Below, in pieces: positions 51,768-60,694 of a DNA stretch of 64,000 bases. Source of the stretch: Paenibacillus sp. DCT19. GTDB lineage: Bacteria > Bacillota > Bacilli > Paenibacillales > Paenibacillaceae. The DNA lies in contig NZ_CP029639.1 in the NCBI RefSeq assembly GCF_003268635.1, positions 4,413,501 through 4,477,500 on the forward strand, read 5' to 3'. The translations under genes and the position numbers were made by a program. The notes beneath the pieces were generated by a model, which worked only from the letters and a program-made list of their open reading frames with translations, was not told the origin of the DNA and made no database searches. Position 1 is the first letter of the stretch. The number at the start of each line of letters is the position of its first letter.

Positions 51768-51956
51768 ATGAGAACTCTCTTTTTTATTTTCATGTTACTG
51801 TGCATTATCAATCTTTGTTTCCCCAAGTTCGGATGGTTTCTACGTTATGGCTGGATGGTTAAGGGGGAATCAGAGCCTAGCAAGCCATATATGGTTTTTG
51901 CGCGAATGACTAGTTTAGTGATGTTATTAATTGCATTTTCACTAGTCGCCGCATGA
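51768..51956 (+). CDS. DUF6199-like two-helix membrane protein
   Basis: 62 residues from ATG 51768 (AGGAAGGAAG upstream). Helix 1 about 3-18, WFLRYGWMVKGESEPSKPY, helix 2 about 45-62. The WxxxxxW(x)KGxxEPS pattern fits DUF6199; function unknown. Confidence 0.7.
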   Translation: MRTLFFIFMLLCIINLCFPKFGWFLRYGWMVKGESEPSKPYMVFARMTSLVMLLIAFSLVAA

Positions 51957-52070
51957 TCCACACACACAATCGCTCATGTATATGTCTGAGTAAGAGGCAT
52001 TTATGCATATAAAATATTCGTTATTCTTACTGTGATATTTATGTAAAAATGAGATCTCACAATCATAAAA

Positions 52071-52094
52071 AAGACGAGCAGCATTCGCTCGTCT
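52071..52094 (-). terminator. Rho-independent terminator
   Basis: AGACGAGC/GCTCGTCT arms with an A-run on the left, so T-run on the minus strand; ends the DUF1904 gene. Confidence 0.8.
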
Positions 52095-52165
52095 GTGTCT
52101 GATCCAAGCACGACTGGATCGGATTTTTTTATTTGATCAACCCATCTTACTGGTTTACATCTCAT

Positions 52166-52495
52166 TCAATTCAAAGGGTAATCCGTCAACGGTTTCCCCT
52201 GCTTGTAGTATAGCGTTGGCTCCAGAATACTAAAAAATATGTGTACGTCCGGCAAACCTGCTTCGACCAAAATGACGTATATGGATGAAGCCATTCGATT
52301 ATGAATTTCCTGATCACGTTGAAACATAACAATTTCTATAGAAGCTGGAGAAGGAGTGAGTGCTTGTACATCATAACGCTCAGCCTTGATTCTTTCTTGC
52401 GGAATATTAGAAGTAAGCGACATCTGCTCTGTAATTTTAGGTACAACTTCCTCTAACTGATGACCTGTAAAGCCTCTGAAGCGAATAAACGGCAT
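52166..52495 (-). CDS. DUF1904 family protein
   Basis: 109 residues. MPFIRFRGFTGHQLEEVVPK, then IEIVMFQRDQEIHNRMASSI and VHIFFSILEPTLYYKQGKPL match the DUF1904 layout (tautomerase-like start; VEV.wF.R.qe; VyF..L....YY.nG). Cytoplasmic, function unknown. Confidence 0.82.
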   Translation of the reverse strand: MPFIRFRGFTGHQLEEVVPKITEQMSLTSNIPQERIKAERYDVQALTPSPASIEIVMFQRDQEIHNRMASSIYVILVEAGLPDVHIFFSILEPTLYYKQGKPLTDYPLN

Positions 52496-52659
52496 TGCAA
52501 TCCCTTCAATCTTTAAATTTAGTTACTTATGTGATTTTAAGTACATTGTTTTCTATTGTCAAATGTCACACTCGCTACAGCTAACCTATATCATAAGGAA
52601 AAGCTCCACTGAGATCTCAGCAGAGCTTGGTGTAACCGTCCACTTCGCTTAGTTACAAA

Positions 52660-52785
52660 CTAACACCAGAAAGACTTCGTGATGATAACAAGCAGGATGA
52701 AGAGTACCAGAATTGCAGCAGTAGAAGTACACATTCCAGTTCCGATTCCTCCGACATTACCACAACCGTATCCAACATGACTCAT
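52660..52785 (-). CDS. YjcZ/SscA-family sporulation peptide
   Basis: 41 residues from ATG 52785 (AAGGAGG 9 bases upstream; a longer frame exists but has no such site). Gly/Cys-rich start, then TSTAAILVLFILLVIITKSF. Shares its C-terminal helix with 2835-2963. Likely expressed in sporulation. Confidence 0.85.
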   Translation of the reverse strand: MSHVGYGCGNVGGIGTGMCTSTAAILVLFILLVIITKSFWC

Positions 52786-52886
52786 TTGATTGGCCTCCTT
52801 TGATTTTAAAAGGTATGGGATAACATATGCCAATGCTGAGTAAATGACCGGGCTACTCCCTATATGCAATGCCCAATCTCATGGGA

Positions 52887-53555
52887 TCAACCTATCCCCG
52901 TCACTTTTATCAAAAAACGTTCTTTCCTCGGTGTAGTTGTCTTGTGCTCTTCTGCACGTTCCACCACCACGACTCGGGTTCGAGTATCATTGTGCGATGC
53001 GAATACAATCTCGCCATCAGGAGATATACAGTAAGCAATGGGAATAGATATGCCACTGTCACGATAAGAGCCGTCAGCGTGACTGGTTCCCATCACCATG
53101 CATTGATTACGAATAGCGATCCGGCGAGCCTCCTCCAGCCACTCCGTATACTGCTCCTCACTGAACATCCCTACCCCAATCGAATGTAAGAGCAGGTCAA
53201 CTCCCTCATCATTGTACTGAAACCCTTGCAAAACGATCTCATCACACAATAGTGTACTGATCACCACATCCTGCTGCGTAACAACTAAGGCAGATGTGTA
53301 CTTCGCTTTCTCCATCACAATCTGTCCCTGCTGGTCAATGATAATCGTTCGATCCTTGGGACGCTCATTCAGTCTACGGTGTCCGGATACAATCATCGTT
53401 CCATACGTAGCCGCAAGCCTGCAGGCCTCTTCTACATTCTGGTTTAAATAACCTTCGGGATACAACAAAATATCTGCATCGCTGTATTCCCTGAGCTCTT
53501 TTTCCAATTGGTTTAATCCAGGCTCAAGGCTGGGCTGTCCAATAACAATCCTCAT
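52887..53555 (-). CDS. Nitrilase-superfamily carbon-nitrogen hydrolase
   Basis: 222 residues. Catalytic Glu34 (LYPEGY), Lys in MEKAKY (83-85) and Cys104 (LLCDE) complete the triad. Shorter than most members (about 260-280), with a reduced middle. Hydrolyses an amide or nitrile; substrate unknown. Confidence 0.88.
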   Translation of the reverse strand: MRIVIGQPSLEPGLNQLEKELREYSDADILLYPEGYLNQNVEEACRLAATYGTMIVSGHRRLNERPKDRTIIIDQQGQIVMEKAKYTSALVVTQQDVVISTLLCDEIVLQGFQYNDEGVDLLLHSIGVGMFSEEQYTEWLEEARRIAIRNQCMVMGTSHADGSYRDSGISIPIAYCISPDGEIVFASHNDTRTRVVVVERAEEHKTTTPRKERFLIKVTGIG

Positions 53556-53662
53556 TTCCCATCTCCCTTATAGCAAACATTAATGTATACTTATTCCATC
53601 AGCTTAACCTACACCAGTCAATCCCGCGTCATATTAAAATTGTGTATTTCAGGAGGGTTAAC

Positions 53663-53785
53663 ATGCGAAAATTGGGAAAGTGGGACAAAGTAATCATTGG
53701 TGTTCTCTTAGGATTGAGTGCTCTGTTCCTCGTTGCTTTAGTTTTCTTCTACTGGGTTCTAACTAGCGTATCCTTTGCACCTTAG
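53663..53785 (+). CDS. Small single-helix membrane protein
   Basis: 40 residues from ATG 53663 with AGGAGGG upstream. Basic start (MRKLGKWDK) then one helix (VIIGVLLGLSALFLVALVFF). Unrecognised. Confidence 0.65.
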   Translation: MRKLGKWDKVIIGVLLGLSALFLVALVFFYWVLTSVSFAP

Positions 53786-53795
53786 TCAGGACGAA

Positions 53796-55351
53796 TTATC
53801 CGTTTTCTAAACTTTCAAGCATCGAAAGAGCCTCTTCATGGTCTGGATCCAACGCTAGCACTTGACGGGTATACGCCAGTGCTTCTTCTTCCATCTCAAG
53901 CTCATAACAGCAAATAGCCAGATCATACAATACAACGGTATTACCACCGTATTTAGCCCCCTGTATGGATTGTTCTAGAAAATACTTTGCATCCTCGTAC
54001 ATGTACATCACATAAAATAATTGACCTGTTAGGAAAGCCAAGTCACCTGACTTCTCCATCACATAATACGAAGACCACATGGAACGAATCCCGTGCTGAA
54101 TATCCATCATTTCTTCATCGCTTGCATCTGGCAACAGATTAGAAATGCGTTCCGCACAGCGAATCAGAAACTCTGCATCATATCCACCTAATCGCCAGAA
54201 AGGCAAGATTTGTTTGAGCTCCATGCTAGCAATCTGCTGATCAAACCATTCTTTTAAACTAAAAAAGTCATCCGGCCCAAAGCGATCAACCTCTCGCAAG
54301 TATGCTAGACGGGTATTCACATAACTTATAGGCTCTTCAACCATCAGGATACAGCCGACATTGATATCCTTGTAATGATGTGTTGTAAAGCAAGCCAGGC
54401 CACCTCGCTGCTCCAATGTATACTGAATCGCATGATAGTTCGCCGTCAATGAGAAACTGCCGTGTAATACGAATTCAGGCGGCTCAGCGAATTTCCAGTA
54501 ATCGAGTCGGTGATCACCCTTATCCGCTGTAATAAGCATATACCCTGCACGGGATAAAGTTCCAAGTCGTTCAAGACATGATAATCCAGCCGCCGGAAAC
54601 AGAATATGTGAATCTTCCAATTCTTCCTCATACAATGAAATTACATCCCGATAAGGAGACATTTCCGCAGTATATTGCGGCGCACGGCGGTAAGCATAAC
54701 TTATTTCCATTGCCTTTAACTTCTCTGAGGGAGCAAGATCCAACTGTTCTTCCGCACTAGAGAGTATGAGATCACATTCATAAATCTGTCCTTCACCTAC
54801 ATATAGCAATTCCTGCGGGATACTATCAAAAAATAATTCGCGATAATAAGCAAAGGCTGCTGCAGATCTCCCGGCTCAATTGTTTCGCCTGCAACCACTA
54901 GCTTCAGCGCAGTATCCTTCATTGCATCGAACGGAGCAAAATCGAGCAATCCCTGCTGAATATAAGGTTCCATGGACGAATGATTTCTCCATCCAACTAC
55001 GTTCTCCATCGCTAGATCTGTCATCACGTAACGAAAAGCAGGCAATTCTGTTGCGGCATACTCCCGCAATTCAATCAGTTTCGTAATAATCTGAAACGCT
55101 AGACGACCTACTCCAGCGCCTAGTTCCAGAATCGTAACTGTCTCCGAAGTCTTTCCTTTCGCTGCTAAATCTTGGAGAAAACCAAATATCATTTCGGCGT
55201 ACGCCGCAGCAATCATCGGGTTACTGGTGATATATTGTGGAACTTGGTTTTCACTCCAAGCGTCAAGCCCACTCTGTTCATAATATGCACGCTGCCATTC
55301 CCACACAGGTGCTTCACTGAAACGGAATCGTTGTCCTTCACTCTGCATCAT
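53796..55351 (-). pseudogene. SAM-dependent methyltransferase with TPR end, frameshifted (probable sequence error)
   Basis: First part (from 55351) has SAM motif ILELGAGVGRLAFQII (MidA-like); second part (in another frame) continues the domain and ends in TPR helices (LYDLAICCYELEMEEEALAY). Restoring A6 at 54828-54833 to A7 joins ANYFFDSIPQELLYVGEGQI, 518 residues. Substrate unknown. Confidence 0.82.
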
Positions 55352-55593
55352 TAATTATAAACCGCCTTTTATCCATAATCCTTAGCGTTCTTAGACTTTG
55401 TGCCATCTATGCTACTCAAACAATTTAGACATGTAAATGCTACACACTGTTATGCATTATATCATAACCAGAATTACCTCAAGTAAAGGTCTCTCTTGAA
55501 TCAGATATGGTAAATCGATATGCATATCAGTTTTCTTTTCAAATAGAGGGAACAGGTTCACACATAAAAAATAACAGCCATACTAAACAAAAA

Positions 55594-55613
55594 CCTGCCT
55601 TAATCAAGGCAGG
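55594..55613 (-). terminator. Rho-independent terminator
   Basis: CCTGCCTT/AAGGCAGG perfect stem with A-run on the left (T-run on minus); ends the gene at 55670-56095. Confidence 0.82.
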
Positions 55614-55669
55614 ATTAATCATTAACGTGCAGCCTAAATACACTTTTCTGTAGGGTTGTAGCTGCAGGA

Positions 55670-56095
55670 TTAGTCTGAATACAATACCCCGTCAAAGTTC
55701 TCAGGGCCTACACGAACCGTACCTAACAAGTTGGAACTTACAAATGCGGTATACGTCAGCTGTGGAGTGATAGGTGGGTTGTAATCATCGGCAGAGAATG
55801 TGATAATCTGAGGTGCCAATACGCTCAAGTTAAACGTAGAAGTAGCTGAATATATAACCGGATCTGTTGGCTGAGTTCCTCTGACAATCGTAACGGTGAT
55901 CCCTACAAGCGCCAATGGTAGCTGAACCGACACCGTACCCTTGAATTGCACCCGTGGGTTAGCACCAATACCCGCAGTGGTTACCAGTCCAATCTGACCA
56001 AATAACTGGGGTGTATTCAGAACTAAGATTGGAATGGCAATAGAGTTGGCCAAACTCGCATTCTGCGAAGTTCTTGCATCAATAAATTGACTCAT
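55670..56095 (-). CDS. Beta-rich hypothetical protein, perhaps spore-surface
   Basis: 141 residues, no signal peptide, low in charged residues, rich in Val, Ile and Thr. FKGTVSVQLPLALVGITVTI and YSATSTFNLSVLAPQIITFS suggest a jelly-roll like that at the end of exosporium collagen-like proteins. By composition only. Confidence 0.6.
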   Translation of the reverse strand: MSQFIDARTSQNASLANSIAIPILVLNTPQLFGQIGLVTTAGIGANPRVQFKGTVSVQLPLALVGITVTIVRGTQPTDPVIYSATSTFNLSVLAPQIITFSADDYNPPITPQLTYTAFVSSNLLGTVRVGPENFDGVLYSD

Positions 56096-56183
56096 GAAAT
56101 CTACCTCCTAATTATGGAATACGATAATATATGCGAGATTTATAATATGGCATGGACACTGTCACTAGTTTGCATAAATAAAA

Positions 56184-56214
56184 AAGACCATCAGGCTTTT
56201 TACCCGACGATCTT
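56184..56214 (-). terminator. Rho-independent terminator
   Basis: AAGACCATCAGG pairs (with G-U) with the right arm at 56203-56214; A-run on the left gives T-run on the minus strand. Confidence 0.78.
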
Positions 56215-56251
56215 CATCACTGATTCCTCATTATTGTTTAGTTTCCCAACA

Positions 56252-56494
56252 TTACTTATGTGTATAGACCTTCTCTTGTTCTTCATTTCTATCAACAGTA
56301 TAACGGTCATTCCGATCCACTTTATCCTGCAAGACTTGAATATCCTTACGAAGATTAGAGATTTCTCGTTGTACATTACCCGATCTCTTCGTAACCCTTG
56401 AAATGATAAAATAGACTATAAGCACAATGACTGCTACAAATAATACTAAAAATAATAAACCTGGCAAACCTACTGCAGTTGCACCACCACTCAT
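56252..56494 (-). CDS. Small membrane protein with coiled coil
   Basis: 80 residues: Gly-rich start, one helix (about 10-32: GLLFLVLFVAVIVLIVYFII), then a charged coiled coil (ISNLRKDIQVLQDKVDRNDR). Layout recalls small membrane sensors or anchors; unrecognised. Confidence 0.65.
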   Translation of the reverse strand: MSGGATAVGLPGLLFLVLFVAVIVLIVYFIISRVTKRSGNVQREISNLRKDIQVLQDKVDRNDRYTVDRNEEQEKVYTHK

Positions 56495-56674
56495 ATTAAC
56501 ACCCCCACCTTATGCTAAATTATAAAAATTATATCATATATCTCAATAATTATAGTTATTAGGATCTATCAGCCAGGCCTCATCAAAAGGTATTGACTTT
56601 ATGATTGGAACTATTTCAAAACATTTCCGTATATAAAAGATAACATTACTACCAAGGGGGTGACCATAATATTC

Positions 56675-56878
56675 ATGATTATATTGGGTGTGATTATCAT
56701 CGCGCTCTCCCTGTATGACTATAAAAACCCTAACTCCAAAATATCTCAGTTTTTCAGTCGAATTTCACGTACAGAAAGCAATGTACATAACTCTCAAACA
56801 AGTGGAATTATAGGCATAAGCTCAGGTGTTATCTTCATCATGATCGGTGTGATCGCCATTTTACTGCCTTTACTATAA
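56675..56878 (+). CDS. Small two-helix membrane protein
   Basis: 67 residues from ATG 56675. The GTG further up (56660) overlaps the AAGGGGG site, so cannot be the start. Helices about 1-13 and 44-66, with a polar middle (SKISQFFSRISRTESN). Unrecognised. Confidence 0.6.
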   Translation: MIILGVIIIALSLYDYKNPNSKISQFFSRISRTESNVHNSQTSGIIGISSGVIFIMIGVIAILLPLL

Positions 56879-56963
56879 TAGAGTCAATTCACTTGTCCCA
56901 AGCTGGACACTGGTCAGATATGCCAGTGTTCTTTTGGTTTGTAGTCCTTATAAACGCGCAAGT

Positions 56964-57641
56964 TTAGTTAAAAAATCGATTGATCCCTGTCATCCCTGAT
57001 TGTTCCGAATTGACAGAAAGCTCCTCTAACAGTTGAATCCACATTTTATGATTAACTAAATCATTCCAATCAACCTCACTGACACCCAACGATGTCGCTT
57101 CAGGCACATATTTTTTGACTATTTCCGACCATTGATTGTTCAGCTCTCGTATTTCTGTTAGTTTCATACTTTGCGTCGCATCTAGTGAAATCGTTGATTC
57201 GCTCATGCTGCAGTCCCCAAGAAGACCATTTCCGATCACGGATCGTGCCAGAAAAAAGGTTATATCCTGAGCAACATTTCCTAAGATAGGGTTGATATCT
57301 GCATGGGTCACCTTATTTAAATGTATCGCTGTATTTAGTAGATCGTTATACTTCGTACTTACAGTTGTGAAATTGGCACATAGATTGGTTGCTTGTTCAG
57401 GTAGCAGGCTTTCCCTTCCACCTGAAGTATATTGCTGGAGTATCTCATCATTTGCCAAAATTGCGGTCACCAATTCTGATAAAGATTCATTTAACTGAGC
57501 AGATATAAATTGTTCATATCGTTGATTCTCCTGAACGTTTTTATACAAAAAGAACATGCAGATCAGCAACAATAACGTAGTAACCGCTATCATAATAATA
57601 TGACGTTTTTGAGCCACTCCCATCTTCTCCTCTCGTCCCAA
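56964..57641 (-). CDS. Membrane-anchored hypothetical protein
   Basis: 225 residues; N-terminal helix (about 14-33: IIMIAVTTLLLLICMFFLYK), then a mostly helical outer domain. No motif recognised. Stands upstream of the tRNA terminator. Confidence 0.68.
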   Translation of the reverse strand: MGREEKMGVAQKRHIIMIAVTTLLLLICMFFLYKNVQENQRYEQFISAQLNESLSELVTAILANDEILQQYTSGGRESLLPEQATNLCANFTTVSTKYNDLLNTAIHLNKVTHADINPILGNVAQDITFFLARSVIGNGLLGDCSMSESTISLDATQSMKLTEIRELNNQWSEIVKKYVPEATSLGVSEVDWNDLVNHKMWIQLLEELSVNSEQSGMTGINRFFN

Positions 57642-57725
57642 ACTCTATAAATAACGATACAGCACATTGTGGAATACTATATCACCTTACACTCACCCTA
57701 ATTGAATCACAACTGAAAAAGAAAA

Positions 57726-57750
57726 AAACCTTGCTGTATAAGCAAGGTTT
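57726..57750 (-). terminator. Terminator of the tRNA pair
   Basis: AAACCTTGCT/AGCAAGGTTT perfect 10-bp stem with A-run on the left (T7 on minus). Confidence 0.85.
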
Positions 57751-57758
57751 CAAGAGTA

Positions 57759-57832
57759 TGGGCCCTACAGGACTCGAACCTGTGACCAATCGGTTATGAG
57801 CCGACCGCTCTAACCAACTGAGCTAAGGGCCC
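57759..57832 (-). tRNA. tRNA-Ile2 (CAT anticodon)
   Basis: 74 nt, full cloverleaf. Anticodon loop CTCATAA; the body (GGCTCATAACC, T-arm AGGTTCGAGTCC) matches B. subtilis tRNA-Ile2, whose C34 is changed to lysidine, better than elongator tRNA-Met. No encoded CCA. Confidence 0.85.
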
Positions 57833-57888
57833 TCGACATAATGTATAACGTTCAGATGATGGCTGTAAATCATCTAGTAAGAATTAAA

Positions 57889-57962
<74 letters not shown>

Positions 57963-58031
57963 TCAGTTAAAATGTAAAACAGCGACTTAATTAATATACA
58001 TCATATTCACCCAATAAGTCAAGGGGTAATG

Positions 58032-58196
58032 TTAGGGAATAAATCGTACACCATATCGGCCTTTACGTGAACGGTACACTTCTATTTCAGCAGGTTCATT
58101 GTGACCATAGATCCATCCATCCTGCTCTAAGCGTTTGGCAAGGCAACCCGCCTGAAATTTGGTTGCATATAACTTGCTGAAATATACCCAATGCAT
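58032..58196 (-). CDS. Small conserved hypothetical protein
   Basis: 54 residues from ATG 58196 (AAAGGA 9 bases upstream). MHWVYFSKLYATKFQAGCLA, then KRLEQDGWIYGHNEPAEIEV. Aromatic-rich, no signal. Unrecognised. Confidence 0.7.
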   Translation of the reverse strand: MHWVYFSKLYATKFQAGCLAKRLEQDGWIYGHNEPAEIEVYRSRKGRYGVRFIP

Positions 58197-58266
58197 GCTG
58201 CTCGTCCTTTCTTCGTTGTAATGTATCCTGCACCTCTTCTTCTTGTAGGATGCCCCAATTCAAGTA

Positions 58267-58306
58267 AAAATAGCCGCTGAAGAACTTATTCTTCAGCGGC
58301 TATTTT
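58267..58306. terminator. Strong bidirectional terminator
   Basis: Perfect 18-bp stem (AAAATAGCCGCTGAAGAA and its complement), 4-base loop; ends the export operon on the minus strand. Confidence 0.9.
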
Positions 58307-58363
58307 ATGGAAGCCATGCTCATCAAGCTTAGCCTACATGTTCTCCAGAACAAGTAACAAGCA

Positions 58364-59808
58364 TTAGAACGTTGCTTTTGGATCTTTCTTCAGCTTCTCA
58401 AGCATTTCATTACCTTTGGCTGCCCACTCACCAAGCGCTTCTTTTGGTGTTTTCTTATTTTCTAGAACCTGATTGAAGTATTCCATTCCTTTGTCACTTA
58501 CCTGCCAAAGATTAGGCATCTTCTGATACAGCTTATCCAGGTTGGTATTTGTTGGTGGAACAGGCTTCAACGTATAGAACGCTTGGATGTTATAGTCTAA
58601 ACCGTCTTTTGGTTTAATAAAGCTTTTCCGGGATACCATCTCGTAGCTGCTGCGTGCTTTGATTTTGGCCCAGTCCTCACTGTTCATGTACTTGATTAAT
58701 TCCCAAGCATCATCTGGATTTTGAGCTGAACTATTGATGGACATCAAACTGCTCAGATAGATATTGCCTCCAATTTCAGGTGCTTCAGGATGAACTGGTG
58801 GTGTTACCACTTCCCAATCCACCTTGTTGAATCCTTCCATTTTATCCGCATTTTTATTCGCATCAATGAGTTGATTAATATAGCTATAATCCCCAATAAC
58901 CATCGCTGCTTTGCTGCTAAGGAACAGATCGCCCTGAAGCGGATTATATCTTCCGCTTGGATCCTGATCCTGTGGCTCATCGCCTTTAGGAATGATTTTG
59001 TCGATAGCCAGCTTACTAACCGTACTCCATACTTTTTCCCATTGTGGTGAGTCAACGGTCATTTTCTCCGCTTTATCATCAAATATTTTTAGCTGGAGGG
59101 AGTTGTAATATTGCTGCATGGAATAGTATGGCGATCCCCTTGATACGTACTGAAGGAGAAGCCAAACACATGGTCCTTACCCTCACCTTTGGTCATACGT
59201 GTCGCTAGGTTGAGAATATCATCCCAAGTCATGTTATCTGTTGGTGGCTCTACGCCTGCCTTTTGGAACATTCCCTTGTTAAAAAATAGCGCAGAAGAGG
59301 AGAACGTTGGCGTCAAGGCATAGATACTTTGGTCTCCCAGATCCTTAATGCCTTCCAATACACTTGGCACAATATCCGTTGTATCGAATTTGTCTTCTTG
59401 CATCAACGGATCCAATTGCTTCAACATATTCTCCTGAATCAAGGACTTCACGGTAGCTGTATCCGCAACAATAACATCGACTGGATTGTCACCAGTCATA
59501 ATTTTCTTCAGACTCTCTACCGTATCAGGAATCTCCTGATTCTCCCCCTGCATGCCAAAACCATAACTGCTCTGTTCAACAGCAGGAACGACTTCAACCG
59601 TAATATTCGGATGAGTCAATTCAAACGCATCTGTAAACTGTTGGCGGAAGTAACTGTCGTCTTGACCGCCCCATAGTGTTGCTACGCGTAATACACGCTG
59701 TTCCGTGTCCTTAGCCTCACTTGCCGTACAGCCTGCTAACAATGGCAAAGCTAAACTCGCGGTCGCCAAAACAGCGAGCACCCGTTTTCCCCACAACCTG
59801 TTCTTCAT
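58364..59808 (-). pseudogene. Extracellular solute-binding lipoprotein, frameshifted (probable sequence error)
   Basis: From ATG 59808 (GGGGGAATTGGGAG upstream): signal peptide with lipobox LAGC, then a family 1 solute-binding fold (RVLRVATLWGGQDDSYFRQQ, NPVDVIVADTATVK; later NPDDAWELIKYMNSEDWAKI). Frames join at TYQGGSPYYSMQQYYNSLQL if C4 at 59136-59139 becomes C5; 481 residues. It is last in an export-type operon rather than with import permeases, which is unusual. Confidence 0.85.
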
Positions 59809-59828
59809 CTCCCAATTCCCCCTATTCA

Positions 59829-60692
59829 TTATCTTGGCGGTGTAATCACAATACGTTCACCGTCAAATTCCAATGTAGCCCGATTATCAATGGATAAGGC
59901 CTCCAGATACTCCTTAGGTACCTGAAGACGTCCTGCCCGGTCAATAATGACAAATGCTTCATGTATATCCTGGGCACCGATCTGTGATAAGCCTTGATCA
60001 TCATCCAAATTCGGGTTACGTTTCACAAACTCCGTACTCGTCAGTCCGTCACGGATCGCAACGATGCGATCCACCTTACCTGCAAGTGTTAAGTCATGCG
60101 TAACAATGACAATTGTGACGCCAAGTTCTTTGTTCATTTTGCGGAAAATCCCCATAATCGTGTCGCAGGTCTCGGAATCGACTGAACCCGTAGGTTCATC
60201 GGCAAGCAGCAGTTTAGGACGGTTCGATAGGGATATCGCGATAGCGACCCGCTGCTGCTCTCCACCTGACAACTGATGCAGCTTGTTGTGCATCCGATCC
60301 TTAAGCCCTACCCATTCTAATAGTTGCATGGCATAAGCACGGTCACGTTTACCACCAAGAATCATAGGTGTCTCCACGTTTTCGAGTGCCGTTAGATAAG
60401 GCAATAGGTTTCGACCATTGTTCTGCCAAATGAAGCCTACCGTATGACGTTTGTATTCAACCAGTTGTGCATCCGTCATCTTAAGCAGATCCCAATCTCC
60501 TACAACGGCTGTGCCTGCTGTTGGACGATCCAGTCCACCCAGAATGTTGAGCAACGTGGATTTTCCGCTACCACTGTTGCCGATGATCGCCATCATCTCA
60601 CCTTGGTTGACCGTCAAATTGAGACCTTGAAGGGCAACAACTTCCACGTCGCTGGATTTAAAAATTTTCACAAGTCCTTCGCACTGGATCAT
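59829..60692 (-). CDS. MacB/LolD-type ABC ATPase with AbrB-like C-terminal domain
   Basis: 287 residues. Walker A GNSGSGKST (38-46), signature LSGGEQQ (141-147), Walker B LLLADEP (161-167), H-loop H199. Residues about 244-284 (VIIDRAGRLQVPKEYLEALS, IDNRATLEFDGERIVI) look like a SpoVT/AbrB-type swapped-hairpin domain, not normal for this family. Drives the adjacent FtsX-like permease. Confidence 0.9.
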   Translation of the reverse strand: MIQCEGLVKIFKSSDVEVVALQGLNLTVNQGEMMAIIGNSGSGKSTLLNILGGLDRPTAGTAVVGDWDLLKMTDAQLVEYKRHTVGFIWQNNGRNLLPYLTALENVETPMILGGKRDRAYAMQLLEWVGLKDRMHNKLHQLSGGEQQRVAIAISLSNRPKLLLADEPTGSVDSETCDTIMGIFRKMNKELGVTIVIVTHDLTLAGKVDRIVAIRDGLTSTEFVKRNPNLDDDQGLSQIGAQDIHEAFVIIDRAGRLQVPKEYLEALSIDNRATLEFDGERIVITPPR

Positions 60693-60694
60693 GT

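Noticed and set aside
57759-57832. Elongator tRNA-Met
   Set aside because: Body and T-arm match B. subtilis tRNA-Ile2 (lysidine) better than elongator tRNA-Met.
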